A stretch of DNA of 64,000 bases. Origin: Altericroceibacterium endophyticum. GTDB taxonomy: Bacteria; Pseudomonadota; Alphaproteobacteria; Sphingomonadales; Sphingomonadaceae. The notes beneath the pieces are model-generated. The model saw nothing but the letters and a program-made list of their open reading frames with translations, was not told the DNA's origin and ran no database searches. This document shows, piece by piece, positions 16,429 to 25,092 of this stretch; the first letter of the stretch is position 1, and the number at the start of each line of letters is the position of its first letter. The DNA is taken from contig NZ_WTYT01000007.1 of assembly GCF_009827595.1 (NCBI RefSeq), positions 124,001 to 188,000 of the forward strand. Direction: 5' to 3'. A program made the position numbers and the translations under genes.

Positions 16429-16837
16429 TGATGCGGCGCGCATCATTGAAATCTGGCGCGGCGCGGTGGATGCCACGCATGATTTTCTGACCGCGTCGGA
16501 CCGGCGCGAACTCGATGAACTGGTCTGCGGTTTCCTGCCGCAGGCGCCGCTGTGGCTGGCGGTGGATGCGCAGGACCGTCCGCTGGCCTTCATGCTGATC
16601 GATAACGGGCATATGGAAGCCCTGTTCGTTGATCCGGTGCAGCGCGGGCGGGGTCTGGGCGCCACCCTGGTGCGGCATGGCCTGACCCTCCATCCACAGA
16701 TGACGACCGATGTGAATGAACAGAATGATCAGGCAATCGGCTTTTATCAGCGCATGGGTTTCATCCCCACCGGCCGTTCCGAGCGCGATACCGAGGGACG
16801 TCCCTATCCCCTGATCCACCTGCAATATCGGGGCTGA
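16400..16837 (+). CDS. GNAT-family N-acetyltransferase
   Basis: The 145-residue protein begins VRLSRPDDAARIIEIW and contains the acetyl-CoA binding motif A as VDPVQRGRGLGATLV (Q/R-x-x-G-x-G/A type) at about residues 77-91, and a C-terminal NDQAIGFYQRMGF motif B. These are the standard marks of GNAT acetyltransferases. Substrate unknown. Its start overlaps the last codons of the phosphatase in another frame and is preceded by a purine-rich GTAGGGGGCGGC. It is convergent with the next tetR gene, with only 12 bases between stops. Confidence 0.85.
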   Translation: MVMVRLSRPDDAARIIEIWRGAVDATHDFLTASDRRELDELVCGFLPQAPLWLAVDAQDRPLAFMLIDNGHMEALFVDPVQRGRGLGATLVRHGLTLHPQMTTDVNEQNDQAIGFYQRMGFIPTGRSERDTEGRPYPLIHLQYRG

Positions 16838-16849
16838 TGACGGCGCTGT

Positions 16850-17524
16850 TCAGCCTTTGGCGGCCCTGCGCGGTTCAAAACAGCCGATCATCATCTCCAT
16901 GGCATCCTGCAACAGGGCCGGGAATTCGGGGCTTTCGAAGTTATAAGGCCCCGGCCGGTTGAGCGCGGTGTTGTTCAGCACGCCATACATGATCTGAAAG
17001 GCGAAATGGACGCGCCCTTCATCAATGGCGTCCTGATCGATCCCCTCCTCGGCCCGCAGGCGGGTGAGATAGGTATTTGCGAGGCGTTGACTGTTGCGCC
17101 GAAACGGGGACCAGGCATCGCTGCATTCCAGGCTGACCCGGAAGGCGGCGCGGAAAAAGTCAATCTGATTGCGGAAACGCTGGACCTGCGAATCGATCAA
17201 TATGGGCAGGATCTTGTCGAAGGGCGTTTCCTTGATGATCCTTTCCAGCAGGGGCCGTGATTGCGCCGCCGATGCCAGCATGACGGCGCGAAACAAGGTG
17301 TTCTTATCGGGGAAGCGGGCATAAAAAGCGCCGGTGGAACAGCCGGTCGCCTGGCACAGATCCAGCACGCTGATTTGCTCAAACGGGATAGTGCGTGCAA
17401 TTTCGAGCGAGGTGCCGATCAATCGGTCGCGCATCTCGCGGCTGCGCTTCTGCAATGTGGGCGCCACGCCGGCGGCGGCCAGCTCCTCTTCCCAATCCCC
17501 GTCACTTGCCCATAAATTGTCCAT
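16850..17524 (-). CDS. TetR-family transcriptional regulator
   Basis: The product of about 224 residues carries a TetR helix-turn-helix about 30-75 residues into the protein (IARTIPFEQISVLDLCQ and GCSTGAFYARFPDKNTLF). The helical C-terminal domain has the FFRAAFRVSLECSDAWSPF pattern. It is divergent from an operon for a hydrolase, a porin and two MFS carriers. A 19-base imperfect palindrome adjoining the operon's -35 element is a fitting operator, so this is probably the repressor of that operon. A TTG-initiated frame extends to 17560, but the ATG at 17524 is preferred. Confidence 0.9.
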   Translation of the reverse strand: MDNLWASDGDWEEELAAAGVAPTLQKRSREMRDRLIGTSLEIARTIPFEQISVLDLCQATGCSTGAFYARFPDKNTLFRAVMLASAAQSRPLLERIIKETPFDKILPILIDSQVQRFRNQIDFFRAAFRVSLECSDAWSPFRRNSQRLANTYLTRLRAEEGIDQDAIDEGRVHFAFQIMYGVLNNTALNRPGPYNFESPEFPALLQDAMEMMIGCFEPRRAAKG

Positions 17525-17575
17525 ACTGGCGGACTTGCCGCAGGGAAGATGATCAATCAACCAGGAATCAAAAAC

Positions 17576-17624
17576 CGAATGCGAGTATCATTCGTATTGA
17601 CATATGTGCCTGCCTACCCATAAA
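17576..17624 (+). promoter_or_regulatory. Operator palindrome and promoter of the hydrolase-porin-transporter operon
   Basis: CGAATG (17576-17581) and CATTCG (17589-17594) form a 6-7-6 palindrome of the size bound by TetR proteins. Three bases later comes a perfect -35 hexamer TTGACA (17597-17602), then a 17-base spacer and an AT-rich -10 (ATAAAA, 17620-17625). Transcription would start about 30 bases before the AGGAGG of the hydrolase gene. Repression by the divergent TetR is inference from position. Confidence 0.65.
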
Positions 17625-17660
17625 ATCGCGCAAGATAAAAAAGTCAGGAGGGAGATGATC

Positions 17661-18647
17661 ATGTCTCACGATCAGAATTCTGACCGGTTCCAGATCGGTC
17701 GCCGTAAAATGTTGCAACTCGGCCTGGTGGCGGGTGTTGCCGCTTATGCCCCCGCCCCTCTCTTCGCCCAATCGACTGCTGCTGACGCAAGCGGCGCGAA
17801 GCTGGTTCTGCTGGGCACCAAAGGCGGCCCGCGTGTGGGCGGAACCCGCTCCAACCCGGCCAATGCGCTGGTGGTGGACGGCTCCATCTATGTCATCGAT
17901 ACCGGCATGGGCGTCAGCGCCCAATTCGTGAAAGCAGGCCTCGATTTTCGGAAGCTGAAGGCGATTTTCATATCGCATATGCATTCCGACCATGAGCTGG
18001 AATTCGGCAATTTCCTGTATAATAACTGGGTCACCAATTCGCTGACCAATCCGATCCATGCCTATGGGCCCAAGGGCATGGACGAGATGGTGCGTGATTA
18101 TTGGGCGCTGAACCACCTCGATATCGACACCCGCATTGCCGATGAGGGGCGCGTCGACCCCCGTGAATTGGTGCATGGGCACGATCTTCAGTTCGTCCCG
18201 CAGCAAGTGATGCAGGATGACAAGGTGCGCGTTTCCGCCCTGCCCACCCCGCATAAGCCGCTGCATAATTTCGCCTATCGCTTCGACACCCCCTATGGCA
18301 GCGTCGTCTATTCCGGCGATACGAGCTATTATGAACCGCTGGCAGAATTTGCCAAAGGCGCCGACGTGCTGGTGCATGAAGCGCTCTATGTGCCCGGCGT
18401 TGACGCGCTGACCAAGCGAGCCCGCGGCGGTGAAGCGTTCCGCAATCACATTATCAATGCCCATACGACGACCGATGAAGTGGGCAAGATTGCGCAGCTC
18501 GCCGGTGTGAAGAAACTCGTCATGAGCCATTTCGTCCCCGGCGACATGGAATGGATCACCGATGATATGTGGCGCGAAGGCGCCGCCCGCCATTATTCGG
18601 GCGAGATTATTGTCGGACGCGATTTGCAGGAGATCCCGGTCTCCTGA
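17661..18647 (+). CDS. Exported metallo-beta-lactamase-fold hydrolase
   Basis: The product of about 328 residues has an N-terminal export signal containing GRRKMLQLGLVAGVAAY, Tat-like with paired Arg, and cleavage near FAQ. The MBL core has the HxHxDH zinc motif as SHMHSDHE (about residues 104-111), later histidines in HKPLHNFAYRF, the bridging Asp in YSGDTSYY, and a terminal MSHFVPGD histidine. The pattern is close to the RNase Z/arylsulfatase-like branch of MBL hydrolases, many of which act on small-molecule esters or lactones. AGGAGG is 8 bases before the ATG at 17661, which decides the start. It is the first gene of a four-gene transport and degradation operon; substrate unknown. Confidence 0.87.
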   Translation: MSHDQNSDRFQIGRRKMLQLGLVAGVAAYAPAPLFAQSTAADASGAKLVLLGTKGGPRVGGTRSNPANALVVDGSIYVIDTGMGVSAQFVKAGLDFRKLKAIFISHMHSDHELEFGNFLYNNWVTNSLTNPIHAYGPKGMDEMVRDYWALNHLDIDTRIADEGRVDPRELVHGHDLQFVPQQVMQDDKVRVSALPTPHKPLHNFAYRFDTPYGSVVYSGDTSYYEPLAEFAKGADVLVHEALYVPGVDALTKRARGGEAFRNHIINAHTTTDEVGKIAQLAGVKKLVMSHFVPGDMEWITDDMWREGAARHYSGEIIVGRDLQEIPVS

Positions 18648-18694
18648 CCGATATTTCTCCGCCGCTTCTCTCCTCTTATCCGGACACACTGATT

Positions 18695-20308
18695 ATGACC
18701 GTTCTGCGGACCGGCACGGGTGTCGGCTGCCTGCTATTGGCAGCCTGCATATCCGCCCCATCCATTGCGCAAGAGGCTGGTAACAAGGGCGAAACTGATG
18801 TTTCACCTGCCAGTTCTGCGCGCGATAGCGTCCAAAATGACGCATCCACTGAGAGCGCGCCCGTCGAAGAAGCTGCTTCGGTGCCTGCCCCGCTGGCCGC
18901 CAATCCGGTGCGTAATCGCGGCAGCTTGCCCGGCGCCTATCCGGCCTCGGCTCAGGGCTGGGGCCCCAAGACCGGTCCTAACCACTACATGGTCCGTTAT
19001 GCCGAGGATTGGAGCTATCTCGCCAATCCGGATGCAGCGGATGTCCCCTTGCGCGATTTGAAATACATACCGCTGGGTCTGGGCGATGGCAGCTATGTCA
19101 CGCTGAGCGGTTATGAGAAGCTGCGCTATAATTTCTCTTCCCGTCCTAATATGAACAATGCGCGAGACCGGCATGAAATACAGTCGCGCAGCGAATTTGG
19201 CGTGGACGTACATCTGAATGAGAATTTCCGGGTCTATGCCGAACTTGGCACGATGCAGACCTTTGGCCAGAACACCGTGCCCCGGGTTGGTGCGCAGGAA
19301 AACGACCTGATCCTGCAGCAGCTTTTCGTCGAGGCTCGCTTCCCGCTCGCTGGCAATGGCAAAGCCGGTGTCATGTTGGGGCGGCAGATGTTTTTTGATG
19401 GCCCGAAACCGCTGATTTCCACACGGGAGGCGGCGAATGTACCCCGCAGTCTGAACGGTGTCAGACTGTGGAGCCAATGGGATAATTTCCGCTTCTCCGC
19501 CTTTTCGCTGGCCAATACGTCAGAAGATAGCGGCGTCTTGGGAGATGCGGTGAATGTCGGGGAAACGCTGAGCGGTTTTAACTCCAGCATTGTGCTCACC
19601 AATGGTGAGCTGGCCGGACAGAAATCGCAGATTTTCCTCGATCCGTTCTATTTCCATTATGTGAATGATAATCGCCGGCAGGCTATTCTGCGTGGGCGCG
19701 ACCGGCGTGAAACCTATGGCGCGCGTCTGTGGGGCAACGTCGGCCGGTTCAAATTTGACTGGAACGCGATCAAGCAGGACGGCAATTTCGTCGGGCGTAA
19801 AGTCGACGCCTACGCGCTCAGTGCCAATCAGAGTGTTGCACTGGCCCCGGGGCGCGGCGCCCCGCGCATAGGCTTTCATGCCGAACTGGCGTCTGGCGGG
19901 GGCAGTTATGCGGAAACGGGCGAGATCAAAACGTTCAATCCGATCTATCCCGCCAACATCATCTATACTGATACCAATACGGTAACAGGTTCAAATCTGG
20001 CCGGCTTTGCCCCGACCTTCTCTTTTGACCCGCTTGATAAGGTTTCTCTTTATGGAGAGGCGGGATTCTATTGGCGCAGGGATGAGAATGAACCGATCTA
20101 TCGCACCAATTTTGCCCCCTATACTGGCATCGAACTGGTGGATGGGAAAGAGGTTCTGCAGATCTATCGCGCGCGCATTCGCTGGAAAATCAGCCCCAAC
20201 ATCACCGTGGCGCAGGATATAAATTACAATGTGGCCGGGGATGTGCTGAAACAAGCGGGCTATGGGAATGAACTCTATTCCTCGACCCAGCTGCATCTGC
20301 GGTTCTGA
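18695..20308 (+). CDS. Alginate-export (AlgE-like) domain outer-membrane porin
   Basis: The product of about 537 residues has an N-terminal lipoprotein-like or cleavable signal (LLLAACIS...SIAQ), an acidic Ala/Ser-rich linker, and then an alginate_exp-type beta-barrel. Typical segments are LGLGDGSYVTLSGYEKLRYN, RSEFGVDVHLNENFRVYAELG and VMLGRQMFFDGPKPLIST, ending in a strand with terminal aromatic LHLRF. Such proteins in sphingomonads and pseudomonads often serve as substrate-specific porins beside catabolic genes rather than for alginate. The ATG at 18695 is chosen because it begins the signal peptide; the open frame extends upstream into the preceding gene. Confidence 0.8.
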   Translation: MTVLRTGTGVGCLLLAACISAPSIAQEAGNKGETDVSPASSARDSVQNDASTESAPVEEAASVPAPLAANPVRNRGSLPGAYPASAQGWGPKTGPNHYMVRYAEDWSYLANPDAADVPLRDLKYIPLGLGDGSYVTLSGYEKLRYNFSSRPNMNNARDRHEIQSRSEFGVDVHLNENFRVYAELGTMQTFGQNTVPRVGAQENDLILQQLFVEARFPLAGNGKAGVMLGRQMFFDGPKPLISTREAANVPRSLNGVRLWSQWDNFRFSAFSLANTSEDSGVLGDAVNVGETLSGFNSSIVLTNGELAGQKSQIFLDPFYFHYVNDNRRQAILRGRDRRETYGARLWGNVGRFKFDWNAIKQDGNFVGRKVDAYALSANQSVALAPGRGAPRIGFHAELASGGGSYAETGEIKTFNPIYPANIIYTDTNTVTGSNLAGFAPTFSFDPLDKVSLYGEAGFYWRRDENEPIYRTNFAPYTGIELVDGKEVLQIYRARIRWKISPNITVAQDINYNVAGDVLKQAGYGNELYSSTQLHLRF

Positions 20309-20314
20309 TACAGG

Positions 20315-21712
20315 ATGGTCTGCGCCCGTTATCCGTATGATCGGCAGATCAGCGATAGCGGGCGCAGTCTTTCTCTGGCCGCGCCTGTCATGACCAACCA
20401 GATGACACGTTTGCGCCTGACACTGCGCTCTGTGCCGCTGGGGCTCATCGGCATTTGTACTCTGGTGCAGTTTGCGGCGGGCATCATCCTGCAATCGGTC
20501 AGTTTTGCAGGGCCATATTTGCAGCAGGAATGGCAGCTGTCGGAAACCATGCTCGGCATGCTCTTTGCCTCTGTCCTGTGCGGGCTGATGGCGGGCTATA
20601 TGCTGATCGCGCACATGGCGGACCGGATCGGGCACCGCCGGATGCTGTGTCTGGCGCTGCCCCTTGCCGGATTGGCGACCATCGCCGCCAGCATGATGAC
20701 CGGCCCCATCGGCTTCATGCTGGCCCGCTTTGTCTCGGGTGCTGCGCTGGGGGCCTGCATCCCCAGTTCGATTGCGCTGGTCACTCAATGGAGCCCGCCC
20801 CGTTTCAAGGCACCCTCTGTTCTGCTGATCTATTGCGGTTTTTCGCTGGGCTTCGCGGCGGTGGGTTTTTGCGCGGGATGGTTGATGGAGGCGCAGGGGT
20901 GGCGCTTCCTGCTGCAAAGCGCGGGGCTGGCCGCGCTGCCCGTGGCAGCATTGGTGCATCGTATCCGGCCCGATCTGCAGCGCGAAGCGTCCCGTCATTC
21001 CAGCCCCTATCAACCCGAGAGAGCGCCCGCCGCGAATTTGCTACGGCCCGAAATCCGTTTCGGCACCATGCTATTCTGGCTGGGCTTTCCGCTGAATCTG
21101 GCGGTTTTCTATGCCTTTCAAAGCTGGCTGCCTGTACTCCTCCTCGAACGCGGTTTTGCGATTTCCACCATCGCCAGTGCTGCCGGGACATTCGCCATCG
21201 GGGCAACCCTGGCGGCTTTTATCATTGCCTATCTGATGGAGCGGCTTGGCCGTTTCCGCGCGCTGGCCCTGATTTACGCGCTCGGCGCCGTGCCGCTGGC
21301 CATCATCGCCTTTGTTCCGCGTGGGGATGCGTTGGCGTTGCATCAGGCCAGCTTGCTGGCCGGGATTTGTATTGGTGGGGGGCAGAAAGGCATCACAGCG
21401 GCGGCCGCTACATTCTATAATGACACAGTCCGCGCGGCGGGAATGGGCTGGGCGATGGGCATCGGGCGCATCGGGGCATTTTGTGGCCCTGTCCTGATCG
21501 GATTGGTGCATGATTTTGGAGCGTCTCTGGAAGACCCGGCCAAACCGGCCTTGCTGGCCATCGCACTGCCCCTGCCCGTGATGACATATTTGATGATTTT
21601 GATGGATCGCCGTTTTGGCAATGGCCGTATCTCTGCCGCGCAGGCACAAAGGGATGGTGCCGGAGAGAATTCAGGCCATGAGCCTGCTAAAAATTCCCAG
21701 GAGAGGACATGA
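20315..21712 (+). CDS. MFS transporter
   Basis: A protein of 465 residues with about 12 predicted membrane helices. The loop 2-3 MFS signature appears as ADRIGHRRMLCLALPLAG, and the pattern is repeated after the central loop. Its length and the arrangement GLMAGYMLIAHMADRIGHRR fit the aromatic acid:proton symporter branch, though less clearly than the next gene. The start is uncertain: the frame opens at 20315 right after the porin stop, but an ATG at 20390 begins closer to the first helix. It ends with an ATGA overlap with the next MFS gene, so the two are translationally coupled. Confidence 0.85.
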   Translation: MVCARYPYDRQISDSGRSLSLAAPVMTNQMTRLRLTLRSVPLGLIGICTLVQFAAGIILQSVSFAGPYLQQEWQLSETMLGMLFASVLCGLMAGYMLIAHMADRIGHRRMLCLALPLAGLATIAASMMTGPIGFMLARFVSGAALGACIPSSIALVTQWSPPRFKAPSVLLIYCGFSLGFAAVGFCAGWLMEAQGWRFLLQSAGLAALPVAALVHRIRPDLQREASRHSSPYQPERAPAANLLRPEIRFGTMLFWLGFPLNLAVFYAFQSWLPVLLLERGFAISTIASAAGTFAIGATLAAFIIAYLMERLGRFRALALIYALGAVPLAIIAFVPRGDALALHQASLLAGICIGGGQKGITAAAATFYNDTVRAAGMGWAMGIGRIGAFCGPVLIGLVHDFGASLEDPAKPALLAIALPLPVMTYLMILMDRRFGNGRISAAQAQRDGAGENSGHEPAKNSQERT

Positions 21713-23028
21713 TGAAAGCCGACCCAAGAGAGATTTTGGCCGAAGAGCCAATGAAGGGCCTGCAGATCATAGCGGTGACGCTATGTATCCTGCTCAATGC
21801 GCTGGACGGTTTTGACGTTCTGGCGATCAGTTTTGCCTCCCCCGGGATTGCCGCGGAATGGGGGATCGATCGCGGAGCACTGGGCTTTGTGCTTTCGATG
21901 GAGCTGATCGGCATGGCCTTCGGCTCGATTTTCCTGGGCACGGTGGCAGACCGCATTGGCCGCCGCCCGACCATTCTGGGCTGTCTGGTCGTGATGGCAG
22001 GCGGCATGGCGTTGGTTCCGCTCGCCACTTCGGTCACGATGCTGTCCGTCATTCGGCTCGGCACCGGGCTGGGGATTGGCGGCATGCTGGCCTGCACCAA
22101 TGCGATGGTGGCTGAGCTGTCCAACCGTAAAAATCAGGCGCTGGCCGTGATCATCATGGCCGCGGGCTATCCCTTTGGCGCCATTGTTGGCGGTTCCATT
22201 GCTTCGGGTCTGCTCGAAACGGGCGGATGGCGCGATGTCTTTGTCTTTGGCGCAATCGTGACGGCGGCGTTTATTCCGCTGGTTCTGTTCTTCCTGCCGG
22301 AATCGATCAGTTTTGAAATTGGACGTCAGGCCCCCAATTCGCTTGAGCGCGTCAATCGTACGCTGAAGCGGATGGGCCATACCATGGTCAATGCGCTGCC
22401 CGTGATGGAAAAGGATGACAATAGCGGCATCTCGCTCGCCAAGCTGTTCGCCCCGGGGCTGCGTGGGACGACCTTGCTGCTCACCGTTGCCTATTTCTGC
22501 CATATCATGACCTTCTATTTCATCCTGAAATGGGTGCCGAAGATCGTCGTCGATATGGGATATGAACCCTCCTCCGCCGGCGGAGTGCTGGTTTGGGCCA
22601 ATGTCGGTGGTTTGCTGGGGGCGCTGTTCCTCTCCGCCCTGACCCGCAAAATTACGGTTCGCTGGCTGGTGATTGGCGCACTGCTGCTGTCCACCGCAAT
22701 GGTTACCTATTTTGGACAGGGGCAGACCGGATTGCAGGGGCTTTCCACCGTCGCAGCTATTGCCGGTTTCTGCACCAATGCCGGTGTTGTGGGCCTCTAT
22801 GCCCTGATCGCACAGGCCTTCCCCACCAAGCTGCGGGCTGGCGGGACCGGTTTCGTCATCGGTCTTGGCCGTGGCGGCGCCGCATTGGGGCCGATCGTGG
22901 CGGGCCTGCTCTTCGCCGCCGGCGGATCGCTGGGTCTGGTGGCCTTGCTCATGGGTCTGGGGTCAACCATTGCCGCCATCGCGCTGTTCTGGCTGAAACC
23001 GCCGAAAGAAACGCAGCAAGCCGTTTGA
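21709..23028 (+). CDS. MFS transporter, aromatic acid:H+ symporter (AAHS) type
   Basis: The 439-residue carrier has 12 predicted helices. The first helix carries LLNALDGFDVLAISFASPGI, the DGxD motif typical of PcaK/MhpT/BenK-type aromatic acid:H+ symporters. The loop 2-3 motif is GTVADRIGRRPTILG, and an RxGxG segment follows (RLGTGLGIGG). It would import an aromatic or hydroaromatic acid with protons. AGGAGAGG lies just before the start, which overlaps the previous stop. Two MFS carriers, a porin and an exported hydrolase in one operon suggest stepwise uptake of a compound hydrolysed outside the cytoplasm. Confidence 0.88.
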   Translation: MMKADPREILAEEPMKGLQIIAVTLCILLNALDGFDVLAISFASPGIAAEWGIDRGALGFVLSMELIGMAFGSIFLGTVADRIGRRPTILGCLVVMAGGMALVPLATSVTMLSVIRLGTGLGIGGMLACTNAMVAELSNRKNQALAVIIMAAGYPFGAIVGGSIASGLLETGGWRDVFVFGAIVTAAFIPLVLFFLPESISFEIGRQAPNSLERVNRTLKRMGHTMVNALPVMEKDDNSGISLAKLFAPGLRGTTLLLTVAYFCHIMTFYFILKWVPKIVVDMGYEPSSAGGVLVWANVGGLLGALFLSALTRKITVRWLVIGALLLSTAMVTYFGQGQTGLQGLSTVAAIAGFCTNAGVVGLYALIAQAFPTKLRAGGTGFVIGLGRGGAALGPIVAGLLFAAGGSLGLVALLMGLGSTIAAIALFWLKPPKETQQAV

Positions 23029-23045
23029 TTTAAAGACAAAATACA

Positions 23046-23092
23046 AATCCCCTGCATCAAATTTTCGAACGGAAAACGCGATGTGGGGGATT
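23046..23092 (+). terminator. Imperfect hairpin after the MFS operon
   Basis: AATCCCC(TG)CATC at 23046-23058 pairs with GATG(TG)GGGGATT at 23080-23092, leaving two mismatches, with a 21-base AT-rich loop. It lies 18 bases past the last stop of the operon. No U-tract follows, so termination is only suggested. Confidence 0.3.
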
Positions 23093-23252
23093 CTATAGTC
23101 TGCCATATTCATCTTCTTATGCAGCGAATGCTGCGCCTTGTTGCGACGAGCCGTTGCAATGCGCCCTTGTGCAACTCTTCCCCGAACATTTAGAAGGCCA
23201 TTCTATAGGACCCGTATATCAAGAATAATCACTGAAACCCTTAGGAAGTACC

Positions 23253-24089
23253 ATGTTTTCGCATCCCCATTTGCGTCGTTTTTTCCGTCAGGCAGCGTTG
23301 ATTTCTCCGCTCCTCCTGCTGGCACAGCCGGCCCATGCGCAATTGGGCGGATTGCTGGATTCGGTCAAAGACCGCGTGGAACGGGAAGTGGAACGGCAGG
23401 TCACCGGCCGTGAAGACCCGCAATCATCGCGCCGCGGACAGGACCGGAGCAGCTCTGGCCAGTCGCTGCAGATCAATGAAGCATCCGATTTCATCCCCGG
23501 TGCGACGACGCTGGTCAGCACGAGTTTTGCCAATGCGCCAAAGGGCGCGATGCCGCCCGAATTCAAAACCAACGGCTCCGGCTCCATCGTGACGGTGGCG
23601 GGCAAGCCCGGGCGCTGGCTCGCTCTGCAGCCTTTTGCGACCTATCGGCTGACCGATGAAAACCCCCTGCCACAGCGTTTTACGATCGAATTCGATATGC
23701 TGATTGCCGCCGATACGGCGCGTGATGCGGGCGGGTTTTATTTCGGCTTTGGGCGCACCAACAGCGCGCGCAAATATATGATGGATGCGCATAATAATGG
23801 CGCTCTGGCTGCGGTGAATATGAATTTTGCCGGCAGCGGCAGTGTCAGCAGCAGCCCCACCGACTATTATCACAGTCTGCCGCTCGATCTGCGCAAATAT
23901 GCCAATCAGATCATGCATATCTCCATCGCAGTGGATGGAGATATGATGCGGGTCTATCTCGATCAGGAAAAGATCGCTGATGCGCAGCTGTTCGATGACA
24001 ACAACATCAAATATTTCTTCTTCAGTGCGCCCACCCGCACACGCAATGGGGCCAAGTTGCTCTTCAGCAATTTCACCTTAGCGGAATAA
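23253..24089 (+). CDS. Exported protein of unknown function with a lectin-like beta domain
   Basis: The 278-residue protein has a clear signal peptide (basic N-terminus, hydrophobic LISPLLLLAQ, cleavage near AHAQ). A charged coiled stretch follows with VKDRVEREVERQ, then a Ser/Arg-rich linker and about 190 residues of predicted beta structure with RFTIEFDMLIA, GGFYFGFGR and MHISIAVDGDMMRVYLD. That pattern resembles concanavalin A-like/LamG domains, where a VDGxxxxVYxD strand is common. It may be a periplasmic or surface-bound binding protein. It stands alone, convergent with prpB across a strong hairpin. No catalytic motif was recognised. Confidence 0.75.
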   Translation: MFSHPHLRRFFRQAALISPLLLLAQPAHAQLGGLLDSVKDRVEREVERQVTGREDPQSSRRGQDRSSSGQSLQINEASDFIPGATTLVSTSFANAPKGAMPPEFKTNGSGSIVTVAGKPGRWLALQPFATYRLTDENPLPQRFTIEFDMLIAADTARDAGGFYFGFGRTNSARKYMMDAHNNGALAAVNMNFAGSGSVSSSPTDYYHSLPLDLRKYANQIMHISIAVDGDMMRVYLDQEKIADAQLFDDNNIKYFFFSAPTRTRNGAKLLFSNFTLAE

Positions 24090-24094
24090 TCTGG

Positions 24095-24160
24095 AGCTGA
24101 GTCATCCGGCCCCACCCGCGTCTTTCGTGACGCTGGCCGGGCCGGATGATTGTCTCAGCT
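24095..24160. terminator. Long bidirectional hairpin between the exported protein gene and prpB
   Basis: Two nested perfect arms are visible: AGCTGAG (24095-24101) with CTCAGCT (24154-24160), and inside them CATCCGGCCC (24103-24112) with GGGCCGGATG (24139-24148). The outer arm reaches into the last codons of prpB. Placed between convergent genes, it fits a shared transcription terminator or transcript-stabilising stem. Confidence 0.65.
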
Positions 24161-25075
24161 GTCCGAAGCCTGATCAGGCAGCACAGTTGCGATAATCGAG
24201 GCGTCGAGCGCTTCGTAATCTTTAAGCCCGATCACATCGTATAGTTCTGCACGCGTCTGCATGGCGCCCACCATTTCATGCGCGCCGTCATGCTCGCGGA
24301 TCGATGCGTAAAGCTGCGCCTGTGCCTTATTCGCCACGCGCAGGGACGAAACCGGCCAGATGACCATGCGGTAGCCCATGTCTTCAAACTCACTCGCGGT
24401 GAAGAAAGGGGTTCTGCCAAATTCGGTCATATTGGCGAGCAAAGGCACATCCGGCATGGCATCGGCAAAGGCGCTGAACATGTCGCGCGTCACCAGCGCT
24501 TCGGGAAATATCGCCTGCGCCCCGGCATCGACATAAATCCTGGCCCGCTCAACCGCAGCGTCGAAACCCTCGACCCCCGCAGCATCGGTTCGTGCGACGA
24601 TCACCATATCGCGGCTTGCCTTGCGGGCCGCGGCGATCTTGGTCGCCATTTCCTTCGCCGGAACCAGCGTCTTGCCGTTCAAATGGCCGCATTTCTTCGG
24701 CAGCACCTGATCCTCCAGATGCACCGCACCCGCGCCCGCTTCTTCAAACACACGCACCATATGCATGGCGTTGAGCGCCTCGCCATAGCCGGTATCACCA
24801 TCCACCAGGAGCGGCAGGCCTGAAGCACGGGCGATCTGGCGGATGAAGAAAGCCACTTCGTCCACGGTGATGATGCCCAGATCGGGCAGACCCATCGATG
24901 CGGTCATCGCCGCACCGGACAGATAGAGCGCCTCGAAACCCTCGGCCCTGGCCTGCAGGGCGGCCTGGCCATTATGCGCGCCGGGAATACGCAGGATACC
25001 GGACCGCTCCAGCAATTGGGCAAAGCGTTTGCCAGCGCTTTCAGCGGGCAATTCATCGGCAACAAGATAGGGCAT
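24155..25075 (-). CDS. prpB: 2-methylisocitrate lyase
   Basis: The 306-residue isocitrate lyase/PEP mutase-family enzyme cleaves 2-methylisocitrate into pyruvate and succinate, the last step of the 2-methylcitrate cycle for propionate. Visible are the metal-binding DGDTGYG (92-98), HLEDQ (119-123) and the catalytic loop KKCGH (127-131, Cys129). Length is normal for PrpB. AGGAGAG precedes the ATG, 17 bases after the prpC stop. It is the third gene of prpD-prpC-prpB, transcribed leftwards. Confidence 0.95.
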   Translation of the reverse strand: MPYLVADELPAESAGKRFAQLLERSGILRIPGAHNGQAALQARAEGFEALYLSGAAMTASMGLPDLGIITVDEVAFFIRQIARASGLPLLVDGDTGYGEALNAMHMVRVFEEAGAGAVHLEDQVLPKKCGHLNGKTLVPAKEMATKIAAARKASRDMVIVARTDAAGVEGFDAAVERARIYVDAGAQAIFPEALVTRDMFSAFADAMPDVPLLANMTEFGRTPFFTASEFEDMGYRMVIWPVSSLRVANKAQAQLYASIREHDGAHEMVGAMQTRAELYDVIGLKDYEALDASIIATVLPDQASDS

Positions 25076-25092
25076 TGTTACTCTCCTGCCTT

